This document shows, in pieces, positions 1 through 6,493 of a stretch of DNA of 13,797 nt. The stretch comes from Verrucomicrobia bacterium UBA740. Lineage in GTDB: Bacteria > Verrucomicrobiota > Kiritimatiellia > RFP12 > UBA1067. The position numbers and the translations under genes are program-made. The notes below the pieces were generated by a model. The model ran no database searches. It worked only from the letters and a program-made list of their open reading frames with translations, and was not told the origin of the DNA. The DNA lies in contig DBKW01000039.1 of assembly GCA_002298665.1 (NCBI GenBank), positions 20,123-33,919 of the forward strand, given 5' to 3'. How positions within the stretch are numbered: the stretch's first letter is position 1; every line of letters starts with the position of its first letter.

Positions 1-533
1 TCGGAGAGATACAGGCTCGTCTGGTAGGAGACCGCCCAGACGAGCGGGAAGCCCAGCCACAGAATCCGCAGAATGCCGGACGGCACAAACCAGGCGAGCG
101 GCAGGGTGCAAAGCGCGACAAAGAAAATGAACCCCGGCAGCGCCCCACCCAGCTGGTAAGTCTGCGCCACCAGACTCGCCCCGGCAATGAAGGAAAGAAG
201 CCAAACCACCCCCACCGGCTCCCAAAAAGCGGCGGATTCCGCGTTTTTGCGTGCCGCCGCGCAGGCGCAAAGTCCGCACAGGACGGCCGGGGCCATCGCA
301 AGCGCCGCGCGGACGCCGCGACCCAGGTCCGCCCAATTCGCCGCGACAAGCGCGATAAGGCCCAATCCGACGCAAAACGCACCGATTACGCCGAAAAGCA
401 CCGCCAGCAGGCGTTTGCGCAGCGGAGAGGGTCCGTTATAGCGCGGCAACAGGCGCGCGGCGGTTTCGGGGGATACGAGCCCCTCCGCCTCCCAACGCCG
501 TATTTCGGCGCACATCCAGGTCTGTTTGCTCAT
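1..533 (-). CDS. DUF2157-family membrane protein, N-terminal part (runs off the left edge)
   Basis: Read on the minus strand from the ATG at 531-533, the frame is open for 177 codons to the window edge, so the C-terminus is missing. A short soluble N-terminal segment (about residues 1-40, including EAEGLVSPETAARLL) resembles the helical start of DUF2157 proteins. It is followed by about five hydrophobic helices (roughly 42-65, 76-93, 107-126, 133-150, 154-170). The signatures ALVAANWADLG (about 61-71) and VAQTYQLGG (about 122-130) are typical of DUF2157 inner-membrane proteins, whose biochemical role is unknown to me. The start is supported by AAAGGAG about 7 nt upstream and by a promoter at 571-599. 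It is divergent from the RNA/GT8 unit to its right, so it is transcribed separately. The family call is from recognised motifs only. Confidence 0.8.
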   Translation of the reverse strand, partial: MSKQTWMCAEIRRWEAEGLVSPETAARLLPRYNGPSPLRKRLLAVLFGVIGAFCVGLGLIALVAANWADLGRGVRAALAMAPAVLCGLCACAAARKNAESAAFWEPVGVVWLLSFIAGASLVAQTYQLGGALPGFIFFVALCTLPLAWFVPSGILRILWLGFPLVWAVSYQTSLYLS

Positions 534-570
534 GCGTACGCTCCTTTGTGGCACTTTCGTTTACAGGAGC

Positions 571-599
571 ATTATACCATAGTATGAAGATTCCGTCCA
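571..599 (-). promoter_or_regulatory. Sigma-70-type promoter for the DUF2157 gene
   Basis: On the minus strand, a perfect TATAAT (571-576) lies 17 bp downstream of TGGACG (594-599, 4 of 6 to TTGACA). Transcription would start near 564, giving a leader of about 30 nt that carries the AAAGGAG ribosome site. Confidence 0.6.
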
Positions 600-649
600 G
601 CGCAATCCCCGGACGGCAAATATAGACTGTTCGTGCGACAGAAAAGGCA

Positions 650-679
650 TTGACGCGGGTCCTCTCTATAAGGTATAAT
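650..679 (+). promoter_or_regulatory. Strong sigma-70-type promoter driving the candidate RNA and GT8 region
   Basis: TTGACG (650-655, 5 of 6) and a perfect TATAAT (674-679) are separated by 18 bp. The expected start is near 686. It faces away from the DUF2157 promoter, with about 50 bp between the two -35 elements. Among the candidate promoters I found here, only this one combines a perfect -10 with a 5-of-6 -35, as expected for an abundant RNA. Confidence 0.7.
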
Positions 680-685
680 ATCCAT

Positions 686-965
686 CAGAAAATATAGGAG
701 GGTGGCGCGAGTCATCCTCTGTCCGGGGCGAGGGCCTGGAAAAGAACGAAAGTTTGGATTCCGGCTTGAGCCTGCAAACCTTTACTGGCCGTGCCTTCCA
801 TGGACGGTCGACGAAAGGAGCCGCGGAGTCCCCAAAGGTGCCGCGGCGCGTACGCAATCTTGCGTATTTGGCTTCATCTGAAAATCGCCAATTCTTCAAC
901 GAAAGCCGGATATGTAAGATGCGTCACGCGGTACTCGCGTGGCGTGTCTTCTATTCTATGTTTTC
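686..965 (+). ncRNA. Candidate structured non-coding RNA, about 280 nt, family unknown
   Basis: Four observations support an RNA. A near-consensus promoter ends just upstream. The two ends pair over 10 bp (688-697 with 956-965, one G-U). Several local helices lie in between: 698-704/713-719; 749-756/775-783 with one bulge and an inner GGC/GCC cap; 787-792/804-809; 820-826/841-847; 851-856/861-866; and 868-872/887-891. The last helix is 15 bp (916-930/936-950) with a 5-nt loop and a T-rich tail. The G-U pairs in the end pairing and in three helices would be A-C mismatches in the other strand, so the folding favours plus-strand RNA. I do not see the hallmarks of RNase P RNA, tmRNA or SRP RNA, and I cannot place it in a riboswitch class. 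Against it: the frame of the downstream GT8 gene stays open through the whole stretch from 679, so a long N-terminal extension cannot be excluded. It could also be a long mRNA leader rather than a separate RNA. Confidence 0.45.
916..964 (+). terminator. Intrinsic-terminator-like hairpin closing the candidate RNA
   Basis: A 15-bp stem (916-930 with 936-950, three G-U pairs) has the loop GTACT and is followed by CTATTCTATGTTTT. The stem is strong, but the T-tract is interrupted, so termination may be partial. Its tail also overlaps the 3' strand of the end-to-end pairing (956-965), so the two structures may compete. Confidence 0.5.
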
Positions 966-1004
966 GTTAAGGCGTTTGGCGATGCCCCAGATGGAACATG
1001 ATGT

Positions 1005-1048
1005 GAAGGCACGCCACTCCTTATTTCCGCGCCCGGTTGCGTGCCTTC
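1005..1048 (+). other. 10-bp hairpin in the GT8 leader, with a competing 6-bp hairpin
   Basis: GAAGGCACGC (1005-1014) pairs perfectly with GCGTGCCTTC (1039-1048) across a 24-nt loop. The right arm can instead pair with 1058-1063 (about 6 bp including a G-U), so the two hairpins exclude each other. It lies about 120 nt before the GT8 start codon. It may be a leader control element or a continuation of the upstream RNA; no ligand class is recognised. Confidence 0.3.
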
Positions 1049-1053
1049 CGTGG
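1040..1053 (+). repeat. 14-nt direct repeat, second copy (first at 790-803)
   Basis: CGTGCCTTCCGTGG here matches CGTGCCTTCCATGG at 790-803 with one mismatch, 250 nt apart. The first copy forms most of the 787-809 hairpin, and the second is the right arm of the 1005-1048 hairpin. The left arm of the latter (1005-1012) is therefore also complementary to the first copy. Confidence 0.4.
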
Positions 1054-1167
1054 GGTCGGGCACAGGAAATAATAGAGCGTATGCGAGCCAAAACAATGAG
1101 AACGAGGACGGCTATCCGGCCGGCAAATGCCGTTTCACGGTCCCGCATTGAAAAGGGTATGCGAGAC

Positions 1168-2169
1168 ATGAAAAAACAAAGGCATGTGCTCTTTTGCAGC
1201 GATGATGCGGGGTTCAGCCAGCTGAAAGTGGCGACTTATTCCCTGCTGCAGGCGGCGGATCCGGCGCGACCGTTGCGGATTTCGGTCTTTACGGGCGGGG
1301 AGACGAAACTCAGCCTGGTCCACCGGGACGAATGGACGGAGCTTGCCGCGGCATATCCGTTCGCTTCGGTCGAAATTGTGGATGTCAGTCCCATTCTGGC
1401 GAAGTACCATGATGTTTTGTACAATCCGTCCGTCCCATGGTGCACGCTGGTTTGGGCACGGTGCTTTATAGGCGAAGTTTTCGCGTCCGAAACGGAGAAC
1501 ATCGTCTATTTGGACATCGACACCTTCGTTTGCCGCGATTTGGGCGAACTGTACGATTTGGGCCTGGGAACGGACGCGCTTGCGGCGGTTTATGAGCATT
1601 CGCGCGCGGAAGCCGCTGTGCGGAATCCGGGTTACTGGAACAATGCCGCGCTTCTTGATCCACGGGCGGGCTACTACTTCAATTCGGGCGTCTTGGTTCT
1701 TAATTTGGATGTCTTCCGGTCCGAAAACATCCTTTCTCGCGCAGTGGATTGGTATGCGCAACATCGCGACCGGTCATCCTGCCCCGACCAAGATGCGCTC
1801 AATGCCCTCCTTTGGAATCGCGTCCGCCCGTTGCCGCCCAAATGGAACTACCGCGACGGCTGGTGCGAACTGCAACTTAAATATAGCGCCCAGGAGAGGG
1901 AATGGCGCGGACACGCACCGCGATCCGTGCTGGAAGCCATTCTTTCGCCGGCGATCATACACTATTTGGGCAAATGGAAGCCGTGGAAATGGAACCACCG
2001 CCCCGAACGCAAGCGGTATGAACGGGCCATGCGGGAGCTGGGAATGGTCAAAAAAGGGCAATTTTTGCCCGGGACGACACCTGCGCGGCGGTTGGAAGCG
2101 TGGATTTTCGATGGCTACCATGCGCTTCTGCGGCGCCTGGCGGCCTTCCGCCTGAAGCGGCTCGGTTGA
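1168..2169 (+). CDS. Family GT8 glycosyltransferase
   Basis: Predicted cytoplasmic sugar transferase of 333 residues that uses a nucleotide-sugar donor, probably for cell-surface polysaccharide or lipopolysaccharide core. GT8 hallmarks appear in order: an N-terminal Rossmann-like strand with CSDDAGF (10-16), the metal-binding DxD in VYLDIDTFV (D116 and D118), YFNSGVLVLNLD (170-181), PDQDALNALL (206-215) and IIHYLGKWKPW (263-273), whose His is the usual second metal ligand. The C-terminus is basic. The chosen ATG has AAAGGG about 10 nt upstream; an ATG three codons earlier would leave almost no spacing. The frame stays open upstream to 679, so a longer protein is formally possible, but that extension shows no GT8 features and overlaps the candidate RNA. 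The gene stands alone and is convergent with the pst operon. Donor and acceptor are unknown. Confidence 0.85.
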   Translation: MKKQRHVLFCSDDAGFSQLKVATYSLLQAADPARPLRISVFTGGETKLSLVHRDEWTELAAAYPFASVEIVDVSPILAKYHDVLYNPSVPWCTLVWARCFIGEVFASETENIVYLDIDTFVCRDLGELYDLGLGTDALAAVYEHSRAEAAVRNPGYWNNAALLDPRAGYYFNSGVLVLNLDVFRSENILSRAVDWYAQHRDRSSCPDQDALNALLWNRVRPLPPKWNYRDGWCELQLKYSAQEREWRGHAPRSVLEAILSPAIIHYLGKWKPWKWNHRPERKRYERAMRELGMVKKGQFLPGTTPARRLEAWIFDGYHALLRRLAAFRLKRLG

Positions 2170-2177
2170 GAGCAGGC

Positions 2178-2230
2178 AAAAAGAAAGAGGCTCCCGGCAC
2201 GCCTGTCGAAAGGACAATGCCTGAAGCCTC
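2178..2230 (-). terminator. Intrinsic terminator of the pst-phoU operon
   Basis: On the minus strand a nested hairpin (outer 6-bp stem 2225-2230 with 2187-2192, inner GGCA/TGCC and TGTC/GACA stems) is followed by TTTCTTTTT (2186 down to 2178). It begins about 50 nt after the phoU stop. No comparable T-tract follows the hairpin on the plus strand, so it serves phoU rather than the convergent GT8 gene. Confidence 0.75.
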
Positions 2231-2278
2231 CTGCGGGAACCCTCCCGACCGCCCACCCTTTCGGGGCGCGGCGTCCGG

Positions 2279-2944
2279 TCAGGAGCGCGGCGGTTCGTGG
2301 CGGACGATTTCCGCCGTTTCGAGGTAGATCACGTCTTCGGCGATGTTCGTCGCGATGTCGCCCAGGCGTTCCAGGCAGCGCGAAACCGTGAGCGCGTCCA
2401 GATAGTAGCCCGCGGCGGCAGGCGTGGAAAGGATGCCTTCCGTGGCGCGTTCGTAGCTTTTCTTGTGGAGCGCGTCCAGTTCGTCGTCGCGGGCCAGAAT
2501 GGCGCGTGCGAGGGGGACGTCGCTTTTGGCGAGCGCCACGAGCGAATCCACGAACATCGTCGTCGCGTAGGAGCCCATCTTGTCGAAGTCCCACGCCACG
2601 GCCTTTTTGTAGCGCTTGGCGTCCTCTACGCGGTTGGCGATATTGACGGCGAGGTCGCCGGCGCGTTCGATTTCGCCGTTGGCCTTGAGGATCGTGATCA
2701 CGCGGCGCAGGTCCGTCGCCACGGGCTGGTACAGCGCGAGGATGTCCAGGCACTGTTCCTCGATCGCGTTCTCCGCCAAATCGATGGCCGTGTCGCCTTC
2801 CACGACCGAATCGGCGAGGGCGACGTTTTCCGTCTCCATCGCCTGCACGGCGGAAATAACGGCGTTTTGGGCGCGCGCGGCGTTTTCGGAAATCTGTCCC
2901 TGCAGCCGCGCCAGCGCCTTTTCAAAGTGTACTTTCATTGTCAT
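2279..2944 (-). CDS. phoU: Phosphate-uptake regulator PhoU
   Basis: A cytoplasmic protein of 221 residues that, in the known family, links the Pst transporter to the PhoR sensor kinase and keeps the Pho response off when phosphate is plentiful. It shows the two-fold repeat of three-helix bundles with both metal-cluster motifs: EIERAGDLAVNIANRV (91-106) and LERLGDIATNIAEDVIYL (191-208). The length is close to usual. I place the start at the ATG 1 nt after the pstB stop because GGGAGG sits about 10 nt upstream. A TTG three codons earlier would overlap pstB and sit only about 2 nt from that site. It is the last gene of the operon, followed by a terminator. No phoR or phoB lies in this window, so its partners are encoded elsewhere. 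Confidence 0.95.
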   Translation of the reverse strand: MTMKVHFEKALARLQGQISENAARAQNAVISAVQAMETENVALADSVVEGDTAIDLAENAIEEQCLDILALYQPVATDLRRVITILKANGEIERAGDLAVNIANRVEDAKRYKKAVAWDFDKMGSYATTMFVDSLVALAKSDVPLARAILARDDELDALHKKSYERATEGILSTPAAAGYYLDALTVSRCLERLGDIATNIAEDVIYLETAEIVRHEPPRS

Positions 2945-2945
2945 A

Positions 2946-3740
2946 TCAACCAAACCTCCCGGAAACGTAATCTTCCGTCTGCTTTTCTTTGGGATTCGTA
3001 AAGATTTCCTTCGTCGGACCGACTTCCACGATCTTGCCCTTGTAGAAGAACGCCGTGCGGTCCGAAATGCGCGAGGCCTGCTGCATGTTGTGGGTCACGA
3101 TGACGATGGTGAAGTTCTTGCGCAGACGGTCCATGAGCTCCTCGATCTTGAGGGTGCCCACGGGGTCGATCGCGCTCGTCGGCTCGTCCATGAGCAGGAC
3201 TTCCGGCTCGGCGGCGATGGCGCGGGCGATGCACAGACGCTGCTGCTGGCCGCCCGAAAGCGCCGTGCCCGGCTTGGCGAGAATGTCCTTCACTTCGTCC
3301 CAGAGCGCCGCGCCACGCAGGGCCTGCTCGACCCGGTCGGCCGTTTCGGACCGGCTCAGCTTGAAGTGCAGGTGCAGCGGGTAGGCCACGTTGTCGAAGA
3401 CGCTCATCGGGAACGGCGTCGGCTTCTGGAAGATCATGCCCACCCGGCGACGCAGTTCCAGCAGATCCACGTCCGGATCCAGGATGTTCTTCCCGTCCAG
3501 CAGAACCTCGCCCGTCGCGCGCTGTCCGCGATGAAGCTCGAAAATGCGGTTGTAGATGCGCAAATGCGTGGACTTTCCGCAACCGGAAGGCCCGATGACC
3601 GCGGTGATCTTGTGGACCGGCACCTCGAGATCGTTGTCGAAAAGCGCCTGATGTTCGCCATAGAAGAAGTTCAGGTTCCGCGTCACGATCTTCGGCGGAC
3701 GCTCTTCCTTCGCAGGCGTTTTGACTTGGTTTTCTTGCAT
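2946..3740 (-). CDS. pstB: Phosphate ABC transporter ATP-binding protein PstB
   Basis: The ATPase of the high-affinity phosphate importer, 264 residues, bound to the cytoplasmic face of PstCA. All nucleotide-binding motifs are present: Walker A GPSGCGKST (50-58), Q-loop MIFQKPTPFPMSVFDNV (102-118, the PstB-type Q-loop), signature LSGGQQQR (161-168), Walker B VLLMDEP (181-187) and switch histidine in VTHNM (H217). The first 20 or so residues are a charged leader before the core starts at about KIVTRNLNFFYG. The ATG is preceded by AAAGGA about 7 nt upstream. It follows pstA by 20 nt and is followed by phoU after 1 nt, which points to translational coupling. No damage is visible. Confidence 0.97.
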   Translation of the reverse strand: MQENQVKTPAKEERPPKIVTRNLNFFYGEHQALFDNDLEVPVHKITAVIGPSGCGKSTHLRIYNRIFELHRGQRATGEVLLDGKNILDPDVDLLELRRRVGMIFQKPTPFPMSVFDNVAYPLHLHFKLSRSETADRVEQALRGAALWDEVKDILAKPGTALSGGQQQRLCIARAIAAEPEVLLMDEPTSAIDPVGTLKIEELMDRLRKNFTIVIVTHNMQQASRISDRTAFFYKGKIVEVGPTKEIFTNPKEKQTEDYVSGRFG

Positions 3741-3760
3741 ATGAAGTCCTTTTGCTTAGA

Positions 3761-4621
3761 TTAGGAGTCCTGTCTTTCCTTGCGCAGGGCGACGGCGCGC
3801 ACGACGATGTTCAGCACGAGGATGAATCCCGCCACGACAAGCGCCGCGCCCCAGCCGATACGGTGCATCGCCTCGAAAGGCGAATCGAGCGTGTCGTTGT
3901 TGATCAGAACCGGCGCGGACGGCGTCGGGCCCGTGAAGTAGTCCGTCGGCCACGCGTCGGCGAAGAGCGCCGTGAAGAGCAGCGGAGCCGTTTCGCCCGA
4001 AACGCGCGCGACGGCGAGCAGGATGCCCGTCAGCATGCCGCTTTTGGCCGCGCGGCAGACGATGCCCAGCGTGACGCGCGCCCGGGTCGCCCCGAGGGCC
4101 AGGCCCGATTCGCGCAAGGTATCCGAAACGCCGGCGAGCTGGTCTTCGGTCGTGCGCACGACGACCGGGAACATCAGGATGGACAGCGCGACCGAACCGG
4201 CGAAGCCCGAGAATGTGCCCGTCGTCACGACGAGAATGCCGTAGACGAACAGACCGACGATGACGCTCGGGATGCCCATCATGACATTGATGACGAAGCG
4301 CGCCAGGCAGGCGTAGCGTCCGTCCTTGCCGAACTCCGCCAGCCAGATGCCCGCGGCGATCGCCGGCGGAATCGCGAGAATCGCCGCGCCGCCCGTGATG
4401 TAGAGCGTACCGAGAAGCGCGTTGGCGATGCCGTTTTCAGGCTCGCCGTAGGGCTTCGACGGGTTCGAAAGGAGCGTCCAGGAAAGCGCCGGCGCGCCCT
4501 CCTTCACGATGGTGTAGATGATCCACGCCATGAGGGCGAGCGCCAGAAACGTGGCGAACGCCGAGAACGTGCGCATGAGCGCGTCGTTCAGTTTGCGAAA
4601 TGTAGCGGCACGCGGTTGCAT
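3761..4621 (-). CDS. pstA: Phosphate ABC transporter permease PstA
   Basis: The second inner-membrane permease subunit of the phosphate importer, 286 residues with about six transmembrane helices. The first helix lies at about 18-38, and the binding-protein-dependent permease core starts near 68. The cytoplasmic EAA loop that docks on PstB is at about 171-190 (ESGLALGATRARVTLGIV), followed by the PstA-type VARVSGETAPLLF. The ATG lies 3 nt after the pstC stop, and the AAGGA site is inside the pstC end, so the pair is likely coupled. Adjacent pstC and pstB confirm the assignment as PstA rather than another permease. Confidence 0.95.
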   Translation of the reverse strand: MQPRAATFRKLNDALMRTFSAFATFLALALMAWIIYTIVKEGAPALSWTLLSNPSKPYGEPENGIANALLGTLYITGGAAILAIPPAIAAGIWLAEFGKDGRYACLARFVINVMMGIPSVIVGLFVYGILVVTTGTFSGFAGSVALSILMFPVVVRTTEDQLAGVSDTLRESGLALGATRARVTLGIVCRAAKSGMLTGILLAVARVSGETAPLLFTALFADAWPTDYFTGPTPSAPVLINNDTLDSPFEAMHRIGWGAALVVAGFILVLNIVVRAVALRKERQDS

Positions 4622-4624
4622 AGC

Positions 4625-5485
4625 TTACTCGTCCTTGTCGCGCAACAGTCTCTGGGTGACAATCTGGATGACGAATTCCAGGGCCAAGAGGACCGCACCG
4701 AGACCGAAAAGTGCGCTCTTGTGAAGGCCGGTCGCTTCCGCAAAGTCGTTTGCGAGCGTCGCGGCTATCGTCGTGCAGCTGTCGAATATGCTCGTCGGTA
4801 TCGCGTTGATTCCGCCGCACACGAAGAGGACGGCCATCGTTTCGCCCAACGCGCGCCCGAGACCAATCAGGATGCCGCCGACAAGTCCGCGGCGCTGTGC
4901 GCGCACGATGACGTTCCACGTCGCTTCCCACCGGGTGCAGCCGACTCCCATGGCGGACTCCGTCAGGGAGATGGGCGCCTGTGCGAGAACATCGCGCATG
5001 ACGGCCGAAATGTAGGGCAGCACCATGAGCGCCAGTACGAGCGCCGAAGGCAGAAGGCCGAAACCCGTCGTCTCGACCCCGCACTTGGCGAGAAGATCCT
5101 GCAAGAGAGGGCACAGAACGAACAATCCCCACATGCCGTAGATGACGCTCGGGATCGCCGCGAGCAGGTCGAGGGCGTGCGCCAGAGGCTTGGAAGCCCA
5201 GGGCGGCGCGCTGTTCACGTAAAGCGCCGCGGCGAATGCGAGTGGGACCGCCAGAATGAGTGCGAGTACCGTCGTTGCGAGCGTACCCACAATCGCGCCG
5301 GCCGCGCCGAACGAACCTGCTCCAGGGTCCCAGTTGGAGGCGAGGATGAACTGGAAGCCTTCCGCTTTCCAGATGTCACTTGAGGCGTAGCCAAGCTCGA
5401 CGACAAGCGCAACCGCGAGGACGAGCCCCGCGGATACGCCTGCAAAGCAGATTGACTTGAACGCACTATCGGTTGAAATCTTCAC
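4625..5485 (-). CDS. pstC: Phosphate ABC transporter permease PstC
   Basis: The first permease subunit of the phosphate importer, 286 residues. It has an N-terminal helix (about 12-32), a periplasmic stretch with the PstC-type FQFILASNWDP (44-54), the transport core from about 60, IPSVIYGMWGLFVL (111-124), and the EAA loop at about 176-195 (ESAMGVGCTRWEATWNVIV), then GLGRALGETMAVLFV. The start codon is GTG at 5483-5485, 18 nt after the pstS stop. Only a weak AAAG-type site precedes it. That may lower PstC output relative to the abundant binding protein, a common feature of pst operons; this is inference. Confidence 0.95.
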   Translation of the reverse strand: MKISTDSAFKSICFAGVSAGLVLAVALVVELGYASSDIWKAEGFQFILASNWDPGAGSFGAAGAIVGTLATTVLALILAVPLAFAAALYVNSAPPWASKPLAHALDLLAAIPSVIYGMWGLFVLCPLLQDLLAKCGVETTGFGLLPSALVLALMVLPYISAVMRDVLAQAPISLTESAMGVGCTRWEATWNVIVRAQRRGLVGGILIGLGRALGETMAVLFVCGGINAIPTSIFDSCTTIAATLANDFAEATGLHKSALFGLGAVLLALEFVIQIVTQRLLRDKDE

Positions 5486-5503
5486 TGCTTTAGACTTTTT
5501 GCG

Positions 5504-6406
5504 TTACTTGGCGACCGGGATGTAGTAGAGCTTCTTCGCCGTCTCGCCGCCGTGCTTGAAGCACCAGTCGAAGTAGGCGTTGAGCGCCGCACGCTTGACC
5601 GCCGGGGTATCCTTGCGGACGAGGATGTAGGTCTTGCCGATGATCGGCCAGCTCTGCACCGTCGGGACCTCAATCTTGCCACCAACGTTGATCTTGGCGA
5701 CATTCAACTTCGACTCCAGCGCGAACGTGTATTCCGTGTAGCCGATCGCACCTTTGATGCGCGCCACATTGTTGCAGACGCCCGGGTTCTTCTGGCCCGC
5801 GATGCCGCACGGCCACTTCAGCTGCTTCGCGACGCCATAGCGCTCCTTCCACTCGGGGGAAACCTTCGAGAGGTAGGTCGTGAAGATGTGCGTCGTGCCT
5901 GAACCGTCGCCGCGGTGCACAACCGTGATCTTGAGGTCGGGAAGCTTCAAACCAGGGTTCAGCGCCGCCAGGCGTGCATCGTTCCAGCGCGTAATCTTGC
6001 CGAGGTAGATGTCGGCGAGCGTCGCACCGTCGAGAACGAGCTTGCCATCCGGCACGCTCGGGAGGTTCACGACCGGAACCACCGCGCCCGAAACCATGTG
6101 GAACTGCTCGAGACCGGCTTCTTCACACTGCTTTTCCGTCAGCGGAGCGTCCGTGCCGCCGAAATCGACCGTGCCCGCCTTGATCTGGCTGATGCCGGCC
6201 GAGGAACCGACGGACTGGTAGTTCACCTTGGCGCCCTCGCCCGACTGGGTGTACGCATAGCACCACTTCTGGTAGAGGGGAGCCGGGAAGCTGCCGCCCG
6301 CACCGTTGAGTTCGAGGCGCTCGGCCGCGAAGGTCGCGAAGGTCGCGAGGGCCGCAATCGCCGCGCTCGCCGCGTAACTTACAACTTTCATGTCTTTTGT
6401 ATTCAT
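5504..6406 (-). CDS. pstS: Periplasmic phosphate-binding protein PstS
   Basis: Captures inorganic phosphate in the periplasm and delivers it to PstCA. The protein has 300 residues with a signal peptide: a short Lys-containing start, hydrophobic residues about 8-26, and likely cleavage near ATFA/AERL (about 27). The phosphate-binding segments are clear: GAGGSFPAPLY (35-45), VGSSAGISQIKAG (66-78), DFGGTDAPL (81-89) and HRGDGSGTT (164-172). The absence of a lipobox cysteine at the cleavage site suggests a soluble protein. The chosen ATG has AAAAGGAAC about 8 nt upstream; a later ATG five codons in has no better site. It is first in pstSCAB-phoU and has its own promoter with a putative PhoB-type operator shared with the porin upstream. 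Confidence 0.97.
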   Translation of the reverse strand: MNTKDMKVVSYAASAAIAALATFATFAAERLELNGAGGSFPAPLYQKWCYAYTQSGEGAKVNYQSVGSSAGISQIKAGTVDFGGTDAPLTEKQCEEAGLEQFHMVSGAVVPVVNLPSVPDGKLVLDGATLADIYLGKITRWNDARLAALNPGLKLPDLKITVVHRGDGSGTTHIFTTYLSKVSPEWKERYGVAKQLKWPCGIAGQKNPGVCNNVARIKGAIGYTEYTFALESKLNVAKINVGGKIEVPTVQSWPIIGKTYILVRKDTPAVKRAALNAYFDWCFKHGGETAKKLYYIPVAK

Positions 6407-6441
6407 TGTATTGTTCCTTTTCTTCGTAGGTTTTACGACAG

Positions 6442-6487
6442 ATATTATGAACTTTTCGTGTGAGTGTTTTGTTTTTGTCGCGTTAAA
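6442..6487 (-). promoter_or_regulatory. pstS promoter with putative PhoB-type 11-bp-repeat operator
   Basis: On the minus strand, TTAACG, AAAACA and CTCACA start exactly 11 bp apart (6486, 6475, 6464). They end 9 nt before a -10-like CATAAT (6449-6444); no -35 consensus is present. Activator sites replacing the -35 just upstream of the -10 are typical of PhoB-dependent promoters. The expected start near 6437 gives a leader of about 31 nt. The same layout occurs upstream of the porin at 7886-7931. Confidence 0.6.
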
Positions 6488-6493
6488 CTTGTA

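Noticed and set aside
187..441. 84-codon plus-strand open frame
   Set aside because: It is antisense to the DUF2157 gene, which shows membrane helices and signatures, a promoter and a Shine-Dalgarno.
686..965. RNase P RNA, tmRNA or SRP RNA as identity of the candidate RNA
   Set aside because: I looked for the RNase P core GAGGAAAGUCC, the tmRNA tRNA-like ends and tag stop, and the SRP GGAAGGAAGCAGCC loop; none is present.
2297..3764. Long plus-strand open frames opposite phoU and pstB
   Set aside because: They mirror the codon bias of genuine minus-strand genes with full family motifs, and their translations are Arg/Val/His-rich without domains.
3752..5383. 543-codon plus-strand open frame opposite pstA and pstC
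   Set aside because: It is antisense to two clear permease genes, its translation is a low-complexity Arg/Asp/Glu-rich string, and it has no ribosome site.
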